Positions 43,564 to 52,296 of a stretch of DNA of 64,000 nt are shown here, piece after piece. The translations under genes and the position numbers were made by a program. The DNA is taken from assembly GCA_023410575.1 (NCBI GenBank), contig JAEYPP010000043.1:35720-99719 (forward strand), written 5' to 3'. Source of the stretch: Bacillota bacterium. Lineage in GTDB: Bacteria; Bacillota; Clostridia; Lachnospirales; Lachnospiraceae. The notes beneath the pieces were generated by a model. The model ran no database searches, was not told the DNA's origin, and saw only the letters and a list, made by a program, of their open reading frames with translations. The stretch's first letter is position 1. The number at the start of each line of letters is the position of its first letter.

Positions 43564-43836
43564 ATGGAAACAAGAGTAGCGGTGATTGGAATCATTGTAA
43601 AAAGTGAAGGTTCCACAGAAAAACTGAATAAAATATTACATGAATACGGTAGCTATATCATCGGAAGAATGGGGATTCCCTACAAAGAAAAAGGAATTAA
43701 TATTATCAGTATTGCCGTTGATGCTCCACAAGATGTAATCAGTGCTCTTTCTGGAAAGATTGGAAAGTTAGATGGGATCAGTACAAAGACTGCTTATTCT
43801 GATGTTATAACTAAAAAGAAGCAGGAAGAACAATAA
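43564..43836 (+). CDS. TM1266-family iron-only hydrogenase system regulator
   Basis: A 90-residue ACT-like protein of the TM1266 family (METRVAVIGIIVKSEGSTEK, GRMGIPYKEKGINIISIAVD, a GKLDGISTKT segment). Members are usually encoded beside the [FeFe]-hydrogenase maturation genes hydE, hydF and hydG and are thought to be regulators; no direct function is proven. None of those genes is in this window. AAGGAGAG site before ATG. Monocistronic, ending just before repeat copy C. Confidence 0.88.
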   Translation: METRVAVIGIIVKSEGSTEKLNKILHEYGSYIIGRMGIPYKEKGINIISIAVDAPQDVISALSGKIGKLDGISTKTAYSDVITKKKQEEQ

Positions 43837-43864
43837 ACACTTCAAAGGAAGAGAAATATGAAAT

Positions 43865-44038
43865 GGGGTTGTTGCACTAGCTGGATATTGTATGAAAGAA
43901 TGAAGGGTGATGGTATCTTTCGGAGTGCCTTACAAGTCCCCACACGTACTTTGTGGGGCTTGTTTCCATCGCGCGCCGTAGAAAATATACCATCACCCTT
44001 CATTCTTTATTCATACTGCCCTTAGTGCGACAATCCCC
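43865..44038. repeat. long palindromic repeat element, copy C
   Basis: Inverted relative to copy B. Outer arms GGGGTTGTTGCACTA and TAGTGCGACAATCCCC pair; inner arms AATGAAGGGTGATGGTAT and its near complement pair; the core has GGAGTGCCTTACAAGTCCCC and GCGCGCCGTAG. It fills the gap between convergent TM1266 and accA; ATTTTTT follows on the plus strand and overlaps the accA stop, so it probably terminates one or both genes. Confidence 0.8.
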
Positions 44039-44043
44039 ATTTT

Positions 44044-44949
44044 TTAGAATTTACGGAACCGGTCATAACGTTCTGTAACAACTTCTTCACCTTTACCGCG
44101 ATATCTTTGTAGAAAATCTAAAATACCTTTTTTTAGTTTTTCAGCTACCTCTTCCATGTTGCCAGCTGTAAGTACTAAGTCTTCTTTTATATCCTCAGAA
44201 TCAGTGGATACTTTCTCTGAACCTTCTATATCAGTTTTCTTAATCTCTGAAGCTAAAAACTCATTACCTGCAAAGTTTTCTTCAATCTCCATCCCTTGTT
44301 CTGGTATCACTTGATCTATCATATCAAGCTGTAACAAATCAGCCGCTGTAATTTTCATTATATCAGCAGCTTCATCGGCACGCTTGCTATCCTTCCAAAG
44401 AATTGATGCGAAACCTTCTGGTGATAGTATCGAATAGGTAGAGTTCTCTAACATCCACACTTCATTAGCAACTCCAAGTGCCAATGCACCACCACTTCCG
44501 CCTTCTCCAATCACAATTGAGAGGATAGGAACCTTTAACGAAGACATTTCATAAAGATTACGTGCAATTGCTTCACCCTGTCCACGCATCTCTGCCTCAA
44601 TTCCACAAAAGGCTCCTGGCGTATCGATTAAGCAAATAATAGGACGCTTAAATTTCTCTGCTTGCTTCATTAAACGTAATGCTTTACGATATCCTTCCGG
44701 ATATGGCATTCCAAAATTTCGCTTCACATTCTGTTTGATATTACGTCCCTTTTGTTGCCCAATAACGGTTACAGAGATACCATCAATGGTAGCAATGCCA
44801 CCAACGATTGCACCATCATCGCGACATAACCGATCACCATGTAATTCTAGAAAACGATCAAAGATATGACCGATATAGTCGATGCTTGTAGGACGTTCAT
44901 TATTACGTGCGATTTTAACACGTTCCCAAGCAGTCTTTGTATACTTCAT
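44044..44949 (-). CDS. accA: acetyl-CoA carboxylase carboxyltransferase alpha subunit
   Basis: With AccD forms the carboxyltransferase that moves CO2 from biotin to acetyl-CoA, giving malonyl-CoA. From the ATG after GGAGG it has 301 residues. Crotonase-fold motifs are present: FLELHGDRLCRDD, GQQKGRN, NFGMPYPEGYRKALRLM, IIGEGGSGGALALG-type glycine loop and the acyl-CoA pocket. An acidic low-complexity insertion lies near residues 228-265 (EGSEKVSTDSEDIKEDLV). Last gene of the fab-acc cluster, 13 bases after accD. Confidence 0.96.
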   Translation of the reverse strand: MKYTKTAWERVKIARNNERPTSIDYIGHIFDRFLELHGDRLCRDDGAIVGGIATIDGISVTVIGQQKGRNIKQNVKRNFGMPYPEGYRKALRLMKQAEKFKRPIICLIDTPGAFCGIEAEMRGQGEAIARNLYEMSSLKVPILSIVIGEGGSGGALALGVANEVWMLENSTYSILSPEGFASILWKDSKRADEAADIMKITAADLLQLDMIDQVIPEQGMEIEENFAGNEFLASEIKKTDIEGSEKVSTDSEDIKEDLVLTAGNMEEVAEKLKKGILDFLQRYRGKGEEVVTERYDRFRKF

Positions 44950-44962
44950 GTCGCCACCTCCA

Positions 44963-45931
44963 CTAAAACTCGTCACTATCCTCAACATCCTCTGCATTCA
45001 GTTCATTTTTAATACTTAACTCTTCTACTGAATTAAGCTCATTATCTTGAAACATTTGATCCATTCCATTTGGCTTGCTTGTTTTAATCAAAAAAGATAA
45101 TATTGATTTTAACCTACTCCGTTTAACAATCTTATCAACAAAACCATGCTCAACCAAAAATTCTGCTCTCTGGAAACCTTCCGGTAGTTTTTGCCCTATC
45201 GTCTGTTCTATTACTCTTGGTCCTGCGAACCCGATTAACGCACCAGGTTCCGCTAGAATTACATCACCAAGCATTGCAAAACTTGCCATAACACCACCAG
45301 TCGTTGGATCTGTTAATACTGAGATATAGATCAGTCCCGCATCCGAATGACGCCTTAATGCTGCACTTGTCTTAGCCATTTGCATTAGTGAGACAATACC
45401 CTCTTGCATACGTGCACCACCCGAGCAACAAAAAATAACAAGCGGTAATTTCTCTTGTGTCGCATGTTCAATCAATCGAGTTAGTTTTTCTCCAACTACT
45501 TCACCCATGCTACCCATTAAGAACGTAGAAGCCATAACACCAATTGCAACAGCTTCATTATTAATTTTTCCTACACCGGTTATTACGGCTTCATCTAAAT
45601 CCGTTAACGCTTTCAAATGTTCTAATTTTGCTTCATATCCTGGAAAATGTAATGGATCACTAATTGGCAAATCCATATTCATTTCAACAAAGCTATTTTT
45701 ATCAAGTACCATGCTTAAGCGATTTCTTGGTGCAATTCGAAAATAATTATTACAGCTAGGGCATATATAATAATTTGCGATAATATCCTCTGTATAAATG
45801 ATTTCGCCACATTTTTCACACTTTTGAAATAATCCATCCGGAACTTGTGGTTCGTTCATAATCTCTTTTACTTTTTCATTACGCTTGATATCCTTGATCG
45901 CATTACTACCTGACTTTTTAAACATGCTCAT
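44963..45931 (-). CDS. accD: acetyl-CoA carboxylase carboxyltransferase beta subunit
   Basis: Partner of AccA. The 322 residues contain the N-terminal zinc ribbon (CEKCG near residue 37, CPSCN near 57) and a crotonase-fold domain with GARMQEGIVSLMQMAKTSAA, DPTTGGVMASFAMLGD and GFAGPRVIEQTIGQKLPEGF. The C-terminal tail is acidic (about 290-322). ATG follows GGGAAGG. Located between accC and accA in the fatty-acid operon. Confidence 0.97.
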   Translation of the reverse strand: MSMFKKSGSNAIKDIKRNEKVKEIMNEPQVPDGLFQKCEKCGEIIYTEDIIANYYICPSCNNYFRIAPRNRLSMVLDKNSFVEMNMDLPISDPLHFPGYEAKLEHLKALTDLDEAVITGVGKINNEAVAIGVMASTFLMGSMGEVVGEKLTRLIEHATQEKLPLVIFCCSGGARMQEGIVSLMQMAKTSAALRRHSDAGLIYISVLTDPTTGGVMASFAMLGDVILAEPGALIGFAGPRVIEQTIGQKLPEGFQRAEFLVEHGFVDKIVKRSRLKSILSFLIKTSKPNGMDQMFQDNELNSVEELSIKNELNAEDVEDSDEF

Positions 45932-45964
45932 CGTATCAAACCTTCCCGTCTTTTATTCCGACAA

Positions 45965-47314
45965 CTACTTATTATTATTTAACACCTTCTGTACAAAATC
46001 TGTCGTAATTTTTCCATCAAGAAATTCTTCTTCATTTATTAAGTCTAAAAGGAAGTCTGTATTTGTATCGATACCATCAATAATAATTTCTCCAAGTGTA
46101 CTTAACATCTTATGAATAGCTTCCTCTCTTGTGTCTGCGTGCACAATTACTTTAGCTACTAAAGAGTCATAACATGGTGGGAGCGTATATCCTTGATACA
46201 ACATAGTATCAATTCTTACACCAAAACCTCCTGGAAAATGTAATGCTTCAATTTTACCAGGACACGGCATAAAATTGCGCCTAGGATTTTCAGCATTAAT
46301 ACGGCACTCAATAGCATGACCTTTAATAACTATATCTCTTTGTGATATGCTTAATGGTTCTCCAGCAGCAATTTTAATCTGTTCTTTAATTAAATCAATC
46401 CCAGTGACCATTTCTGTTATACCATGTTCCACCTGTATTCGTGTATTCATTTCAATGAAATAGAAATTTTGATTCTCATCAAGAATGAATTCAATTGTAC
46501 CAGCATTCTTATAGTTTGCTGCTTTTGCGGCACGGACCGCAACTTGCCCCATCTCTTTTCTTAACTTATCAGAAATTGCACAACAAGGTGCCTCTTCAAT
46601 CATTTTTTGATGTCTTCGCTGTATCGAACAGTCGCGCTCTCCAAGATGTATAACTTTACCGTAATGATCGGCTAGTATTTGAAATTCTATATGTCTTGCG
46701 CTTTCGATATATTTCTCAATGTACATAGAATTATCAGCAAATCCATGCTGTGCCTCTTGTTGGGCAGTTTGGAATAAACTAATAAACTCTTCGGTTGAAC
46801 GAACGATTCTCATTCCTTTGCCACCACCACCTGCACTTGCCTTAATCATTACTGGATAACCCATCTCGTCAGCAATGGCTTTCGCTTGTAGTGCATCATA
46901 AACTGGTTCTTTTGTTCCTGGCACCACAGGTACATTAGCAGCTATCATTGTATTACGTGCTTCCGATTTATTTCCCATACGTTCAATCACTTCACTGTCA
47001 GGACCAATAAAAGCAATACTACACTTGGCGCATAATTCAGCAAACTTACTATTTTCTGAAAGAAATCCAAAGCCAGGATGAATTGCTTCTGCTCCTGAGG
47101 CTAGAGTCGCACTTAATATTCGTTCCATCTTCAAATAACTATCTTTTGATAATGCTGGTCCGATACACACCGCCTCATCTGCTAACTGGACATGTAAACA
47201 ATCCTTATCTGCCGTGGAATAAACTGCAACTGTCTCAATCCCCATCTCACGACAGGCACGGATCGTTCTTACAGCGATTTCGCCACGGTTTGCTATTAAT
47301 ATTTTCTTAAACAT
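45965..47314 (-). CDS. accC: biotin carboxylase subunit of acetyl-CoA carboxylase
   Basis: ATP-dependent carboxylation of biotin on AccB. From the ATG after TTAGGAGAG it has 449 residues. Motifs: FKKILIANRGEIAVR, the glycine-rich ATP loop KASAGGGGKGMR near 160, ERDCSIQRRHQK, FIEMNTRIQVEH catalytic segment. The start seven codons upstream in the ORF would overlap the fabZ stop and lacks a site. Confidence 0.97.
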   Translation of the reverse strand: MFKKILIANRGEIAVRTIRACREMGIETVAVYSTADKDCLHVQLADEAVCIGPALSKDSYLKMERILSATLASGAEAIHPGFGFLSENSKFAELCAKCSIAFIGPDSEVIERMGNKSEARNTMIAANVPVVPGTKEPVYDALQAKAIADEMGYPVMIKASAGGGGKGMRIVRSTEEFISLFQTAQQEAQHGFADNSMYIEKYIESARHIEFQILADHYGKVIHLGERDCSIQRRHQKMIEEAPCCAISDKLRKEMGQVAVRAAKAANYKNAGTIEFILDENQNFYFIEMNTRIQVEHGITEMVTGIDLIKEQIKIAAGEPLSISQRDIVIKGHAIECRINAENPRRNFMPCPGKIEALHFPGGFGVRIDTMLYQGYTLPPCYDSLVAKVIVHADTREEAIHKMLSTLGEIIIDGIDTNTDFLLDLINEEEFLDGKITTDFVQKVLNNNK

Positions 47315-47324
47315 ATGCACTCTC

Positions 47325-47750
47325 CTAAGAAACAACGAATGTTATTTCACCCTCCGCATAAATCTTATTCTCATCATAAGCTTTAGCGGCTGCTACTCCA
47401 ACCGGACCCTTACTTTTAATAACTTCCACTTCTAAAGTCAATACATCTCCTGGAAGTACTTTATTACGGAACCTTGCTTTACTAATCCCACCAAAATAAG
47501 CATTTTTTCCCTTGTTTTCTTCTTGGGATAATATAATAACCGAACCAACCTGAGCCAATGCTTCAATTACTAGTACTCCAGGCATTACCGGTTCATTCGG
47601 AAAATGTCCTTTAAAATAGGCTTCATTATAACTTACACATTTTCTACCAACACCTCTTACTCCAGGTACTAATTCTAAGATGCGATCTACCAACAAAAAT
47701 GGACTGCGATGTGGGATAATTTCCATGATTTCTTTACTGGTTAATATCAT
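47325..47750 (-). CDS. fabZ: 3-hydroxyacyl-ACP dehydratase FabZ
   Basis: Removes water from 3-hydroxyacyl-ACP. The 141 residues form a hotdog fold with the catalytic motif YFKGHFPNEPVMPGVLVIEALAQ split as His (GHFP) and Glu (IEALAQ) near residues 48-66, preceded by IIPHRSPFLLVDRI. No FabA-type signature. Encoded between accB and accC, an order typical of clostridial fatty-acid clusters; AAGGAG site. Confidence 0.97.
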   Translation of the reverse strand: MILTSKEIMEIIPHRSPFLLVDRILELVPGVRGVGRKCVSYNEAYFKGHFPNEPVMPGVLVIEALAQVGSVIILSQEENKGKNAYFGGISKARFRNKVLPGDVLTLEVEVIKSKGPVGVAAAKAYDENKIYAEGEITFVVS

Positions 47751-47769
47751 AATCGTTTATACTCCTTAA

Positions 47770-48201
47770 TTAAGGTCGAATACGTACAAGAACTTGCTCG
47801 TAGCCAATCATTTCACGATTTCCTACTAAAATTTCCTCAACAACTCCACTGTATGGTGATTCAATCTCATTCATTAATTTCATAGCCTCTATAATGCCAA
47901 TTACCTGTCCTTTTTTAATTACATCTCCAACACGAATAAAAGGTTGGGCATCCTCACTGGCAGAACTATAAAAGGTTCCAACCATTGGAGAAGTAATGTA
48001 ATTATAAGTTATGGCTTCTTCCTTATCATTAATTTCTGTCTTTTGTACTGATTGTTCTGTTATCATATCTGTCGCTGAAACAGTTACAGTGTCACGGTTA
48101 ACTTGAAACGCTAATCTTGTATCACCCTCCTGATATTCAAAAGCAGTTAACTTAGAATCTGACACCTTTTCAATCAAAGTAATTATGTCCTTGATATCCA
48201 T
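47770..48201 (-). CDS. accB: biotin carboxyl carrier protein of acetyl-CoA carboxylase
   Basis: Carries biotin between AccC and AccA/AccD. The 143 residues have an N-terminal helical part, a flexible middle (about 45-65) and a biotinyl domain (about 68-143) with the biotinylated lysine in IEAMKLMNE and the preceding SPMVGTFY thumb region. ATG after AGGAGG. Sits between fabF and fabZ. Confidence 0.97.
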   Translation of the reverse strand: MDIKDIITLIEKVSDSKLTAFEYQEGDTRLAFQVNRDTVTVSATDMITEQSVQKTEINDKEEAITYNYITSPMVGTFYSSASEDAQPFIRVGDVIKKGQVIGIIEAMKLMNEIESPYSGVVEEILVGNREMIGYEQVLVRIRP

Positions 48202-48212
48202 TGTAAATCCTC

Positions 48213-49448
48213 CTATTGCTCAAACTTCTTAACTAATAATGTTGCATTATGACCACCAAAACCAAGTGAATTACTTAATACAACATTCACCTTCTTATCT
48301 GTTCTCGCAACCTTGGTATAATCTAAATCACACTCCTCGTCTGGTGTCTCATACCCAACTGTTGCATGAATAAAATCTTCCATAACCGATTTAACACATA
48401 CAATAAATTCCACACCACCAGCTGCTCCAAGTAAATGACCAATCATAGATTTCGTTGAATTTATACTAACCTTATAAGCATGTTCCCCAAGCGCTTCTTT
48501 AATTGCAAGCGTCTCAAATAAATCATTATGATGTGTACTTGTTCCATGTGTATTGATATAATCAACATCCTTTGGTTCTAAGCCTGCTTCTTTAATTGCA
48601 AGTAGCATGGCACGTTTTGGACCATCTCCATCTTCTGCTGGAGAAGTGATATGATAGGCATCACATGTTGCTCCATATCCAGCGATTTCTGCTAGGATTT
48701 TAGCTCCACGAGCTACTGCGTGATCATATGATTCAAGAATAACAATTCCTGCACCCTCTCCCATAACAAAACCATTGCGATTTTTATCAAATGGAATAGA
48801 TGCCTTTAATGGATCTTCTTCTGTTGACAACGCTGTCAAGGCATTAAAACCAGCAATGCCAAGTCTTGTAATACAAGATTCCGTACCACCACAAACCATA
48901 ATATCAGCATCATTGCATTGAATGCAACGATATGCTTCACCAATCGAGTTAGTTCCTGATGCACAGGCTGTTACGACATCGATGCATTTTCCATGCAAAC
49001 CATACGTAATTGCAACATTACCAGCAGCCATATTGCTAATCATCAAAGGGACAAGCAAAGGATTCGTTCTTTTAGGCCCTTTATCCAGTAGCTTCTCAAA
49101 CTCTTTCTCGATAATTTGCAAGCTTCCAATTCCAGAACCAATAGACACACCAATTCTTGTAGAATCTTCTTTTAAAAGATCAAGTCCACTCTCCTTAATT
49201 GCTTCACCAGCCGCAGCAACAGCAAACTGACTAAATGGTTCCATACGTCTTGCTGCTTTTATATCCATATAATCTGCCGCATTAAAATCCTTAACTTGCG
49301 CTGCTAACTTTACTTTATATTCTGTGGTATCAAAGTAAGTGATTGGTCCAATCCCTACTTTACCTTGCTTTACACTTGCCCAAAATTCCTCCACACTATT
49401 ACCAATTGGAGTGATCGCACCCATTCCAGTTACTACAACTCTTCTCAT
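48213..49448 (-). CDS. fabF: beta-ketoacyl-ACP synthase II
   Basis: Condenses malonyl-ACP with acyl-ACP in chain elongation. From the ATG after GGAGG it has 411 residues. Cys-His-His active site: nucleophile in VTACASGTNSIG near 163, HGTSTHHND near 303 and the second His in SIGHLLGAAGG-type context (STKSMIGHLLGAAGGVEF). Full length. The longer ORF start seven codons upstream overlaps the ribosome site. Confidence 0.97.
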   Translation of the reverse strand: MRRVVVTGMGAITPIGNSVEEFWASVKQGKVGIGPITYFDTTEYKVKLAAQVKDFNAADYMDIKAARRMEPFSQFAVAAAGEAIKESGLDLLKEDSTRIGVSIGSGIGSLQIIEKEFEKLLDKGPKRTNPLLVPLMISNMAAGNVAITYGLHGKCIDVVTACASGTNSIGEAYRCIQCNDADIMVCGGTESCITRLGIAGFNALTALSTEEDPLKASIPFDKNRNGFVMGEGAGIVILESYDHAVARGAKILAEIAGYGATCDAYHITSPAEDGDGPKRAMLLAIKEAGLEPKDVDYINTHGTSTHHNDLFETLAIKEALGEHAYKVSINSTKSMIGHLLGAAGGVEFIVCVKSVMEDFIHATVGYETPDEECDLDYTKVARTDKKVNVVLSNSLGFGGHNATLLVKKFEQ

Positions 49449-49471
49449 CCTAGCCCTCCATTCAAACAAAT

Positions 49472-50212
49472 TTACATTCCCATTCCGCCATCTACTTGCA
49501 ATACCTGACCTGTAATATATGCTGCTTTCTCGGAGGCAAGAAATGCGACTGCCTCTGCTATATCTCTTGTTACTCCTAATTTTTTAAGTGGCACCTGAGA
49601 GATCACCATTTCTTTAACTTTATCTGGTAAAACATCAGTCATATCTGTTTGAATAAATCCAGGTGCAATCGCATTGACTGTAATCTGACGAGAACCCAAT
49701 TCTTTTGCAAGTGACTTCGTCATTCCAATAATACCTGCCTTTGCTGCACAATAATTCGCCTGGCCTGCATTTCCTATCAATCCAAGAACCGATGATATAT
49801 TGATGATACGACCACTTTTCTGTTTCAACATGAGTTTACTCGCATGTTTGCAACAATGAAAAGCGCCGATAAGATTTGTATTAATCACTGAAGTAAATTC
49901 TTCCTCTGACATCTTTATGATAAGATTATCCCTAGTGATACCTGCGTTGTTTACTAAGATATCAATTCTGCCGAATTCATTCATAACATCAGAAAACATT
50001 GCTTCAACTTCTTTTGTAGAAGCTACATTTGCTTTATATGCAATAGCCGTCCCGCCGTTTTCTTTAATCTCATTGACCACTTCTTCTGCTTTTTCTTTTG
50101 AACCACAATAGTTCACAATAACCTTAGCACCATATTCTGCTAGAATTTTTGCTACTTCACTTCCTATACCACGACTTGCTCCTGTAACAATAGCGACTTT
50201 ATCCTTTAACAT
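49472..50212 (-). CDS. fabG: 3-oxoacyl-ACP reductase
   Basis: NADPH-dependent short-chain dehydrogenase of fatty-acid elongation, 246 residues. Cofactor motif TGASRGIGSEVAKIL at 10-24, NNAG near 87, catalytic Ser in INISSVLGLIGN and YxxxK in YCAAKAG near 152. C-terminal QVLQVDGGMGM is typical of FabG. ATG after AGGGAG, one base after fabD. Confidence 0.97.
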   Translation of the reverse strand: MLKDKVAIVTGASRGIGSEVAKILAEYGAKVIVNYCGSKEKAEEVVNEIKENGGTAIAYKANVASTKEVEAMFSDVMNEFGRIDILVNNAGITRDNLIIKMSEEEFTSVINTNLIGAFHCCKHASKLMLKQKSGRIINISSVLGLIGNAGQANYCAAKAGIIGMTKSLAKELGSRQITVNAIAPGFIQTDMTDVLPDKVKEMVISQVPLKKLGVTRDIAEAVAFLASEKAAYITGQVLQVDGGMGM

Positions 50213-50213
50213 T

Positions 50214-51143
50214 CTAATCTCCCTTCGACAAATCCTTTAATTTTTCCAAATCTTCGACTTTATCAATATTTATCACTACTTTTGTTTTATCAATCTTTTT
50301 AACAAAAGAAGATAATGTCTTTCCTGGACCTATCTCTACAAAAACTTCTACTCCATCTAAAATCATTGCTTCAACGCTCTGCTGCCATCTTACCGAAGAG
50401 GAAACTTGGTTGCATAATAAATCGATTATTTCAGCCTCATTTGTAACATATTGTGCTGTAACATTTGCCACATATGGTATTTGTGGTGTATGAATCGTAA
50501 CAGTTTGTAGCTCTTCTTTTAATTTCTCTCCTGCCTTTGTAAGCATCTTTGAATGAAATGGCCCACTTACATTTAACGGAATCACTTTTTTTGCACCTAC
50601 TTCACTCAACCTTTTGGATGCTCTGTCTACTGCATCTACCTCACCAGATATTACAATTTGCCCTGGGCAGTTATAATTAGCAATTGAGACATCTCCTTTT
50701 GTATCTTCACAGATTTGTTCTACAACTGCATTCTCCATACCAAGCACTGCAGACATCGTACCTAACCCTACTGGTACTGCCTCCTGCATGAATACTCCAC
50801 GTTTTCTTACTAGCCTTATTGCATCTTCTACAGATAAAACCTTGCTTTGAATTAAGGCTGCGTATTCTCCTAAACTAAGCCCAGCACATACATCTGGGTA
50901 TATTCCCATTGTATTAATGTGCGCAAGCATTGCTGCAATTGTAGTAATCATAGCTACTTGTGTATATTCTGTTATATTAAGCTTATCATTTTCCTCAAAA
51001 ATGATAGATTTCATATCAAGCCCCAATATGTCATTTGCCTTATCAAAGACTGCTTGACTTTCTTTGAATTGCTCGTAAAAATCTCTTCCCATCCCAATGT
51101 ATTGGGTACCCTGTCCTGGAAAAACAAATGCAATTTTTCTCAC
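50214..51143 (-). CDS. fabD: malonyl-CoA:ACP transacylase
   Basis: Loads malonyl groups onto ACP. Starts with GTG: GGAGG lies five bases before GTG-AGA-AAA, while the upstream in-frame ATG overlaps that ribosome site. About 309 residues. Motifs: FVFPGQGTQYIGMGRDF, nucleophile Ser in GLSLGEYAALI near 87, catalytic His in SGPFHSKML. The first fatty-acid gene of the cluster; no fabH, acpP or fabK precedes it in this window. Confidence 0.95.
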   Translation of the reverse strand: MRKIAFVFPGQGTQYIGMGRDFYEQFKESQAVFDKANDILGLDMKSIIFEENDKLNITEYTQVAMITTIAAMLAHINTMGIYPDVCAGLSLGEYAALIQSKVLSVEDAIRLVRKRGVFMQEAVPVGLGTMSAVLGMENAVVEQICEDTKGDVSIANYNCPGQIVISGEVDAVDRASKRLSEVGAKKVIPLNVSGPFHSKMLTKAGEKLKEELQTVTIHTPQIPYVANVTAQYVTNEAEIIDLLCNQVSSSVRWQQSVEAMILDGVEVFVEIGPGKTLSSFVKKIDKTKVVINIDKVEDLEKLKDLSKGD

Positions 51144-51162
51144 GTTATCCTCCATAAAATAA

Positions 51163-51181
51163 AGGACGATTGACTCGTCCT
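51163..51181 (-). promoter_or_regulatory. hairpin in the fabD leader
   Basis: AGGACGA pairs exactly with TCGTCCT around five bases; TTATTTTAT follows on the minus strand, then the fabD ribosome site. The stem is only about 20 bases from the fabD start, leaving no room for a promoter between, so it is either a leaky terminator after the membrane-protein gene or an attenuator/processing site for the fab genes. Confidence 0.55.
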
Positions 51182-51227
51182 ATGCTTAGCCTCAATCGTA
51201 TTACTATTCTTTATCACTTTTTTCTTG

Positions 51228-51644
51228 TTAACTAACTGTTTGCACTCTTTTGTCAATAAGTTTAGCAATACTTTTCTTCTTAATTAGAACAAATATCACA
51301 CTAGTAGCCAACACAATCATAGCTGTGATTCCTGATACTATTGTAATTGCTGTGTGTACCTTCTTCTTAACGGAATCCACCTTCGTATCAATACGATTTC
51401 TAATACTCTCTCCCTCAATCGGATTTGCAATTACATTATCAATTAACTCACGCTGTTCATTGATTGTAGTCCTAAGGGAATCTGCTAACGCAAACTCCGT
51501 TCCTCTTCTCATTACTCTCTTACGTATCCATCGATGTTCTCTCTTCATTTGCTTTTGTTGAGACAAGTCATATTCCATGTACTGATTTTCAATTAGGGAA
51601 ACGTTCAATCCACCCATCAAATCAACTAGCATTTGTTCCGTCAT
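51228..51644 (-). CDS. single-pass membrane protein, possible anti-sigma factor
   Basis: A 138-residue protein with no recognised family. Residues 1-97 are charged and mostly helical (QQKQMKREHRWIRKRVMRRG); a single membrane helix lies at about 98-122 (TIVSGITAMIVLATSVIFVL) with a short basic tail. It begins 17 bases after the ECF sigma factor gene with its own AGGAGG site, which is the usual position of an anti-sigma factor. No zinc (ZAS) motif is seen. Role inferred from position only. Confidence 0.55.
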   Translation of the reverse strand: MTEQMLVDLMGGLNVSLIENQYMEYDLSQQKQMKREHRWIRKRVMRRGTEFALADSLRTTINEQRELIDNVIANPIEGESIRNRIDTKVDSVKKKVHTAITIVSGITAMIVLATSVIFVLIKKKSIAKLIDKRVQTVS

Positions 51645-51661
51645 ATAAATCTCCTCCTCTC

Positions 51662-52219
51662 TTATTGCATTAGATTAAACTCGTTCTTGACTCTTGTTCT
51701 TAGCCTAGAAAGCCTTGAATCCACAGCAGTTACTGACATGTTCATAGCTTTAGCAATAACTTTCGTGGATTGCAGATAAAAATACCTTCGTATCATTAAT
51801 TCCCTATCTTTTTCAGGAAGATTAGTTATTACTTTATTTAATCGATTAATGTTCTCTTTTCGTAGTATTTGGTTTTCAATGTTCTGACTTGAATCAGCTA
51901 GATTAGACCCATAATTAGAAACGTCATCTGCATGAGTTTTCTCTTCATGTCGTCTCACATCTCGTAAACGGTTGATTGCTGTATTTCGTACAATTACTTT
52001 TAAATAGGTTGAAATAGACGCTTTCGTATAATCATATTTTTCTGCGTTTCGCCAGAACTTAAGATAAGTATCATTCACACATTCTTCAATATCTCTTGCG
52101 CGATTTCCCAATATCCCAGTAGCAATATAAACTAGCAGTTTTTCATACTTTTCTGCAATTATTGATAACCCAAGTTCATTCCTTTTCTGGACCAAAGACA
52201 CAATTTCTTCATCCGTCAA
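51662..52219 (-). CDS. ECF-type RNA polymerase sigma factor
   Basis: A 185-residue sigma-70 family protein with region 2 (about 20-90: DIEECVNDTYLKFWRN, TYLKVIVRNTAINRLRD) and region 4 (about 125-180: LPEKDRELMIRRYFYLQSTK, then MNMSVTAVDSRLSRLRTR). The linker (HADDVSNYGSN) is typical of ECF factors. Start codon is TTG, eight bases after AGGGGG. It is followed by a single-pass membrane protein and then fabD, so it may control an envelope or lipid response. No matching ECF promoter was identified. Confidence 0.88.
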   Translation of the reverse strand: MTDEEIVSLVQKRNELGLSIIAEKYEKLLVYIATGILGNRARDIEECVNDTYLKFWRNAEKYDYTKASISTYLKVIVRNTAINRLRDVRRHEEKTHADDVSNYGSNLADSSQNIENQILRKENINRLNKVITNLPEKDRELMIRRYFYLQSTKVIAKAMNMSVTAVDSRLSRLRTRVKNEFNLMQ

Positions 52220-52296
52220 TTACACAGCCCCCTTCGAGTATGCACAATAATTAATACCCTTTTTAAATCTGTATCTTGCACATCTCATGATTTTTT

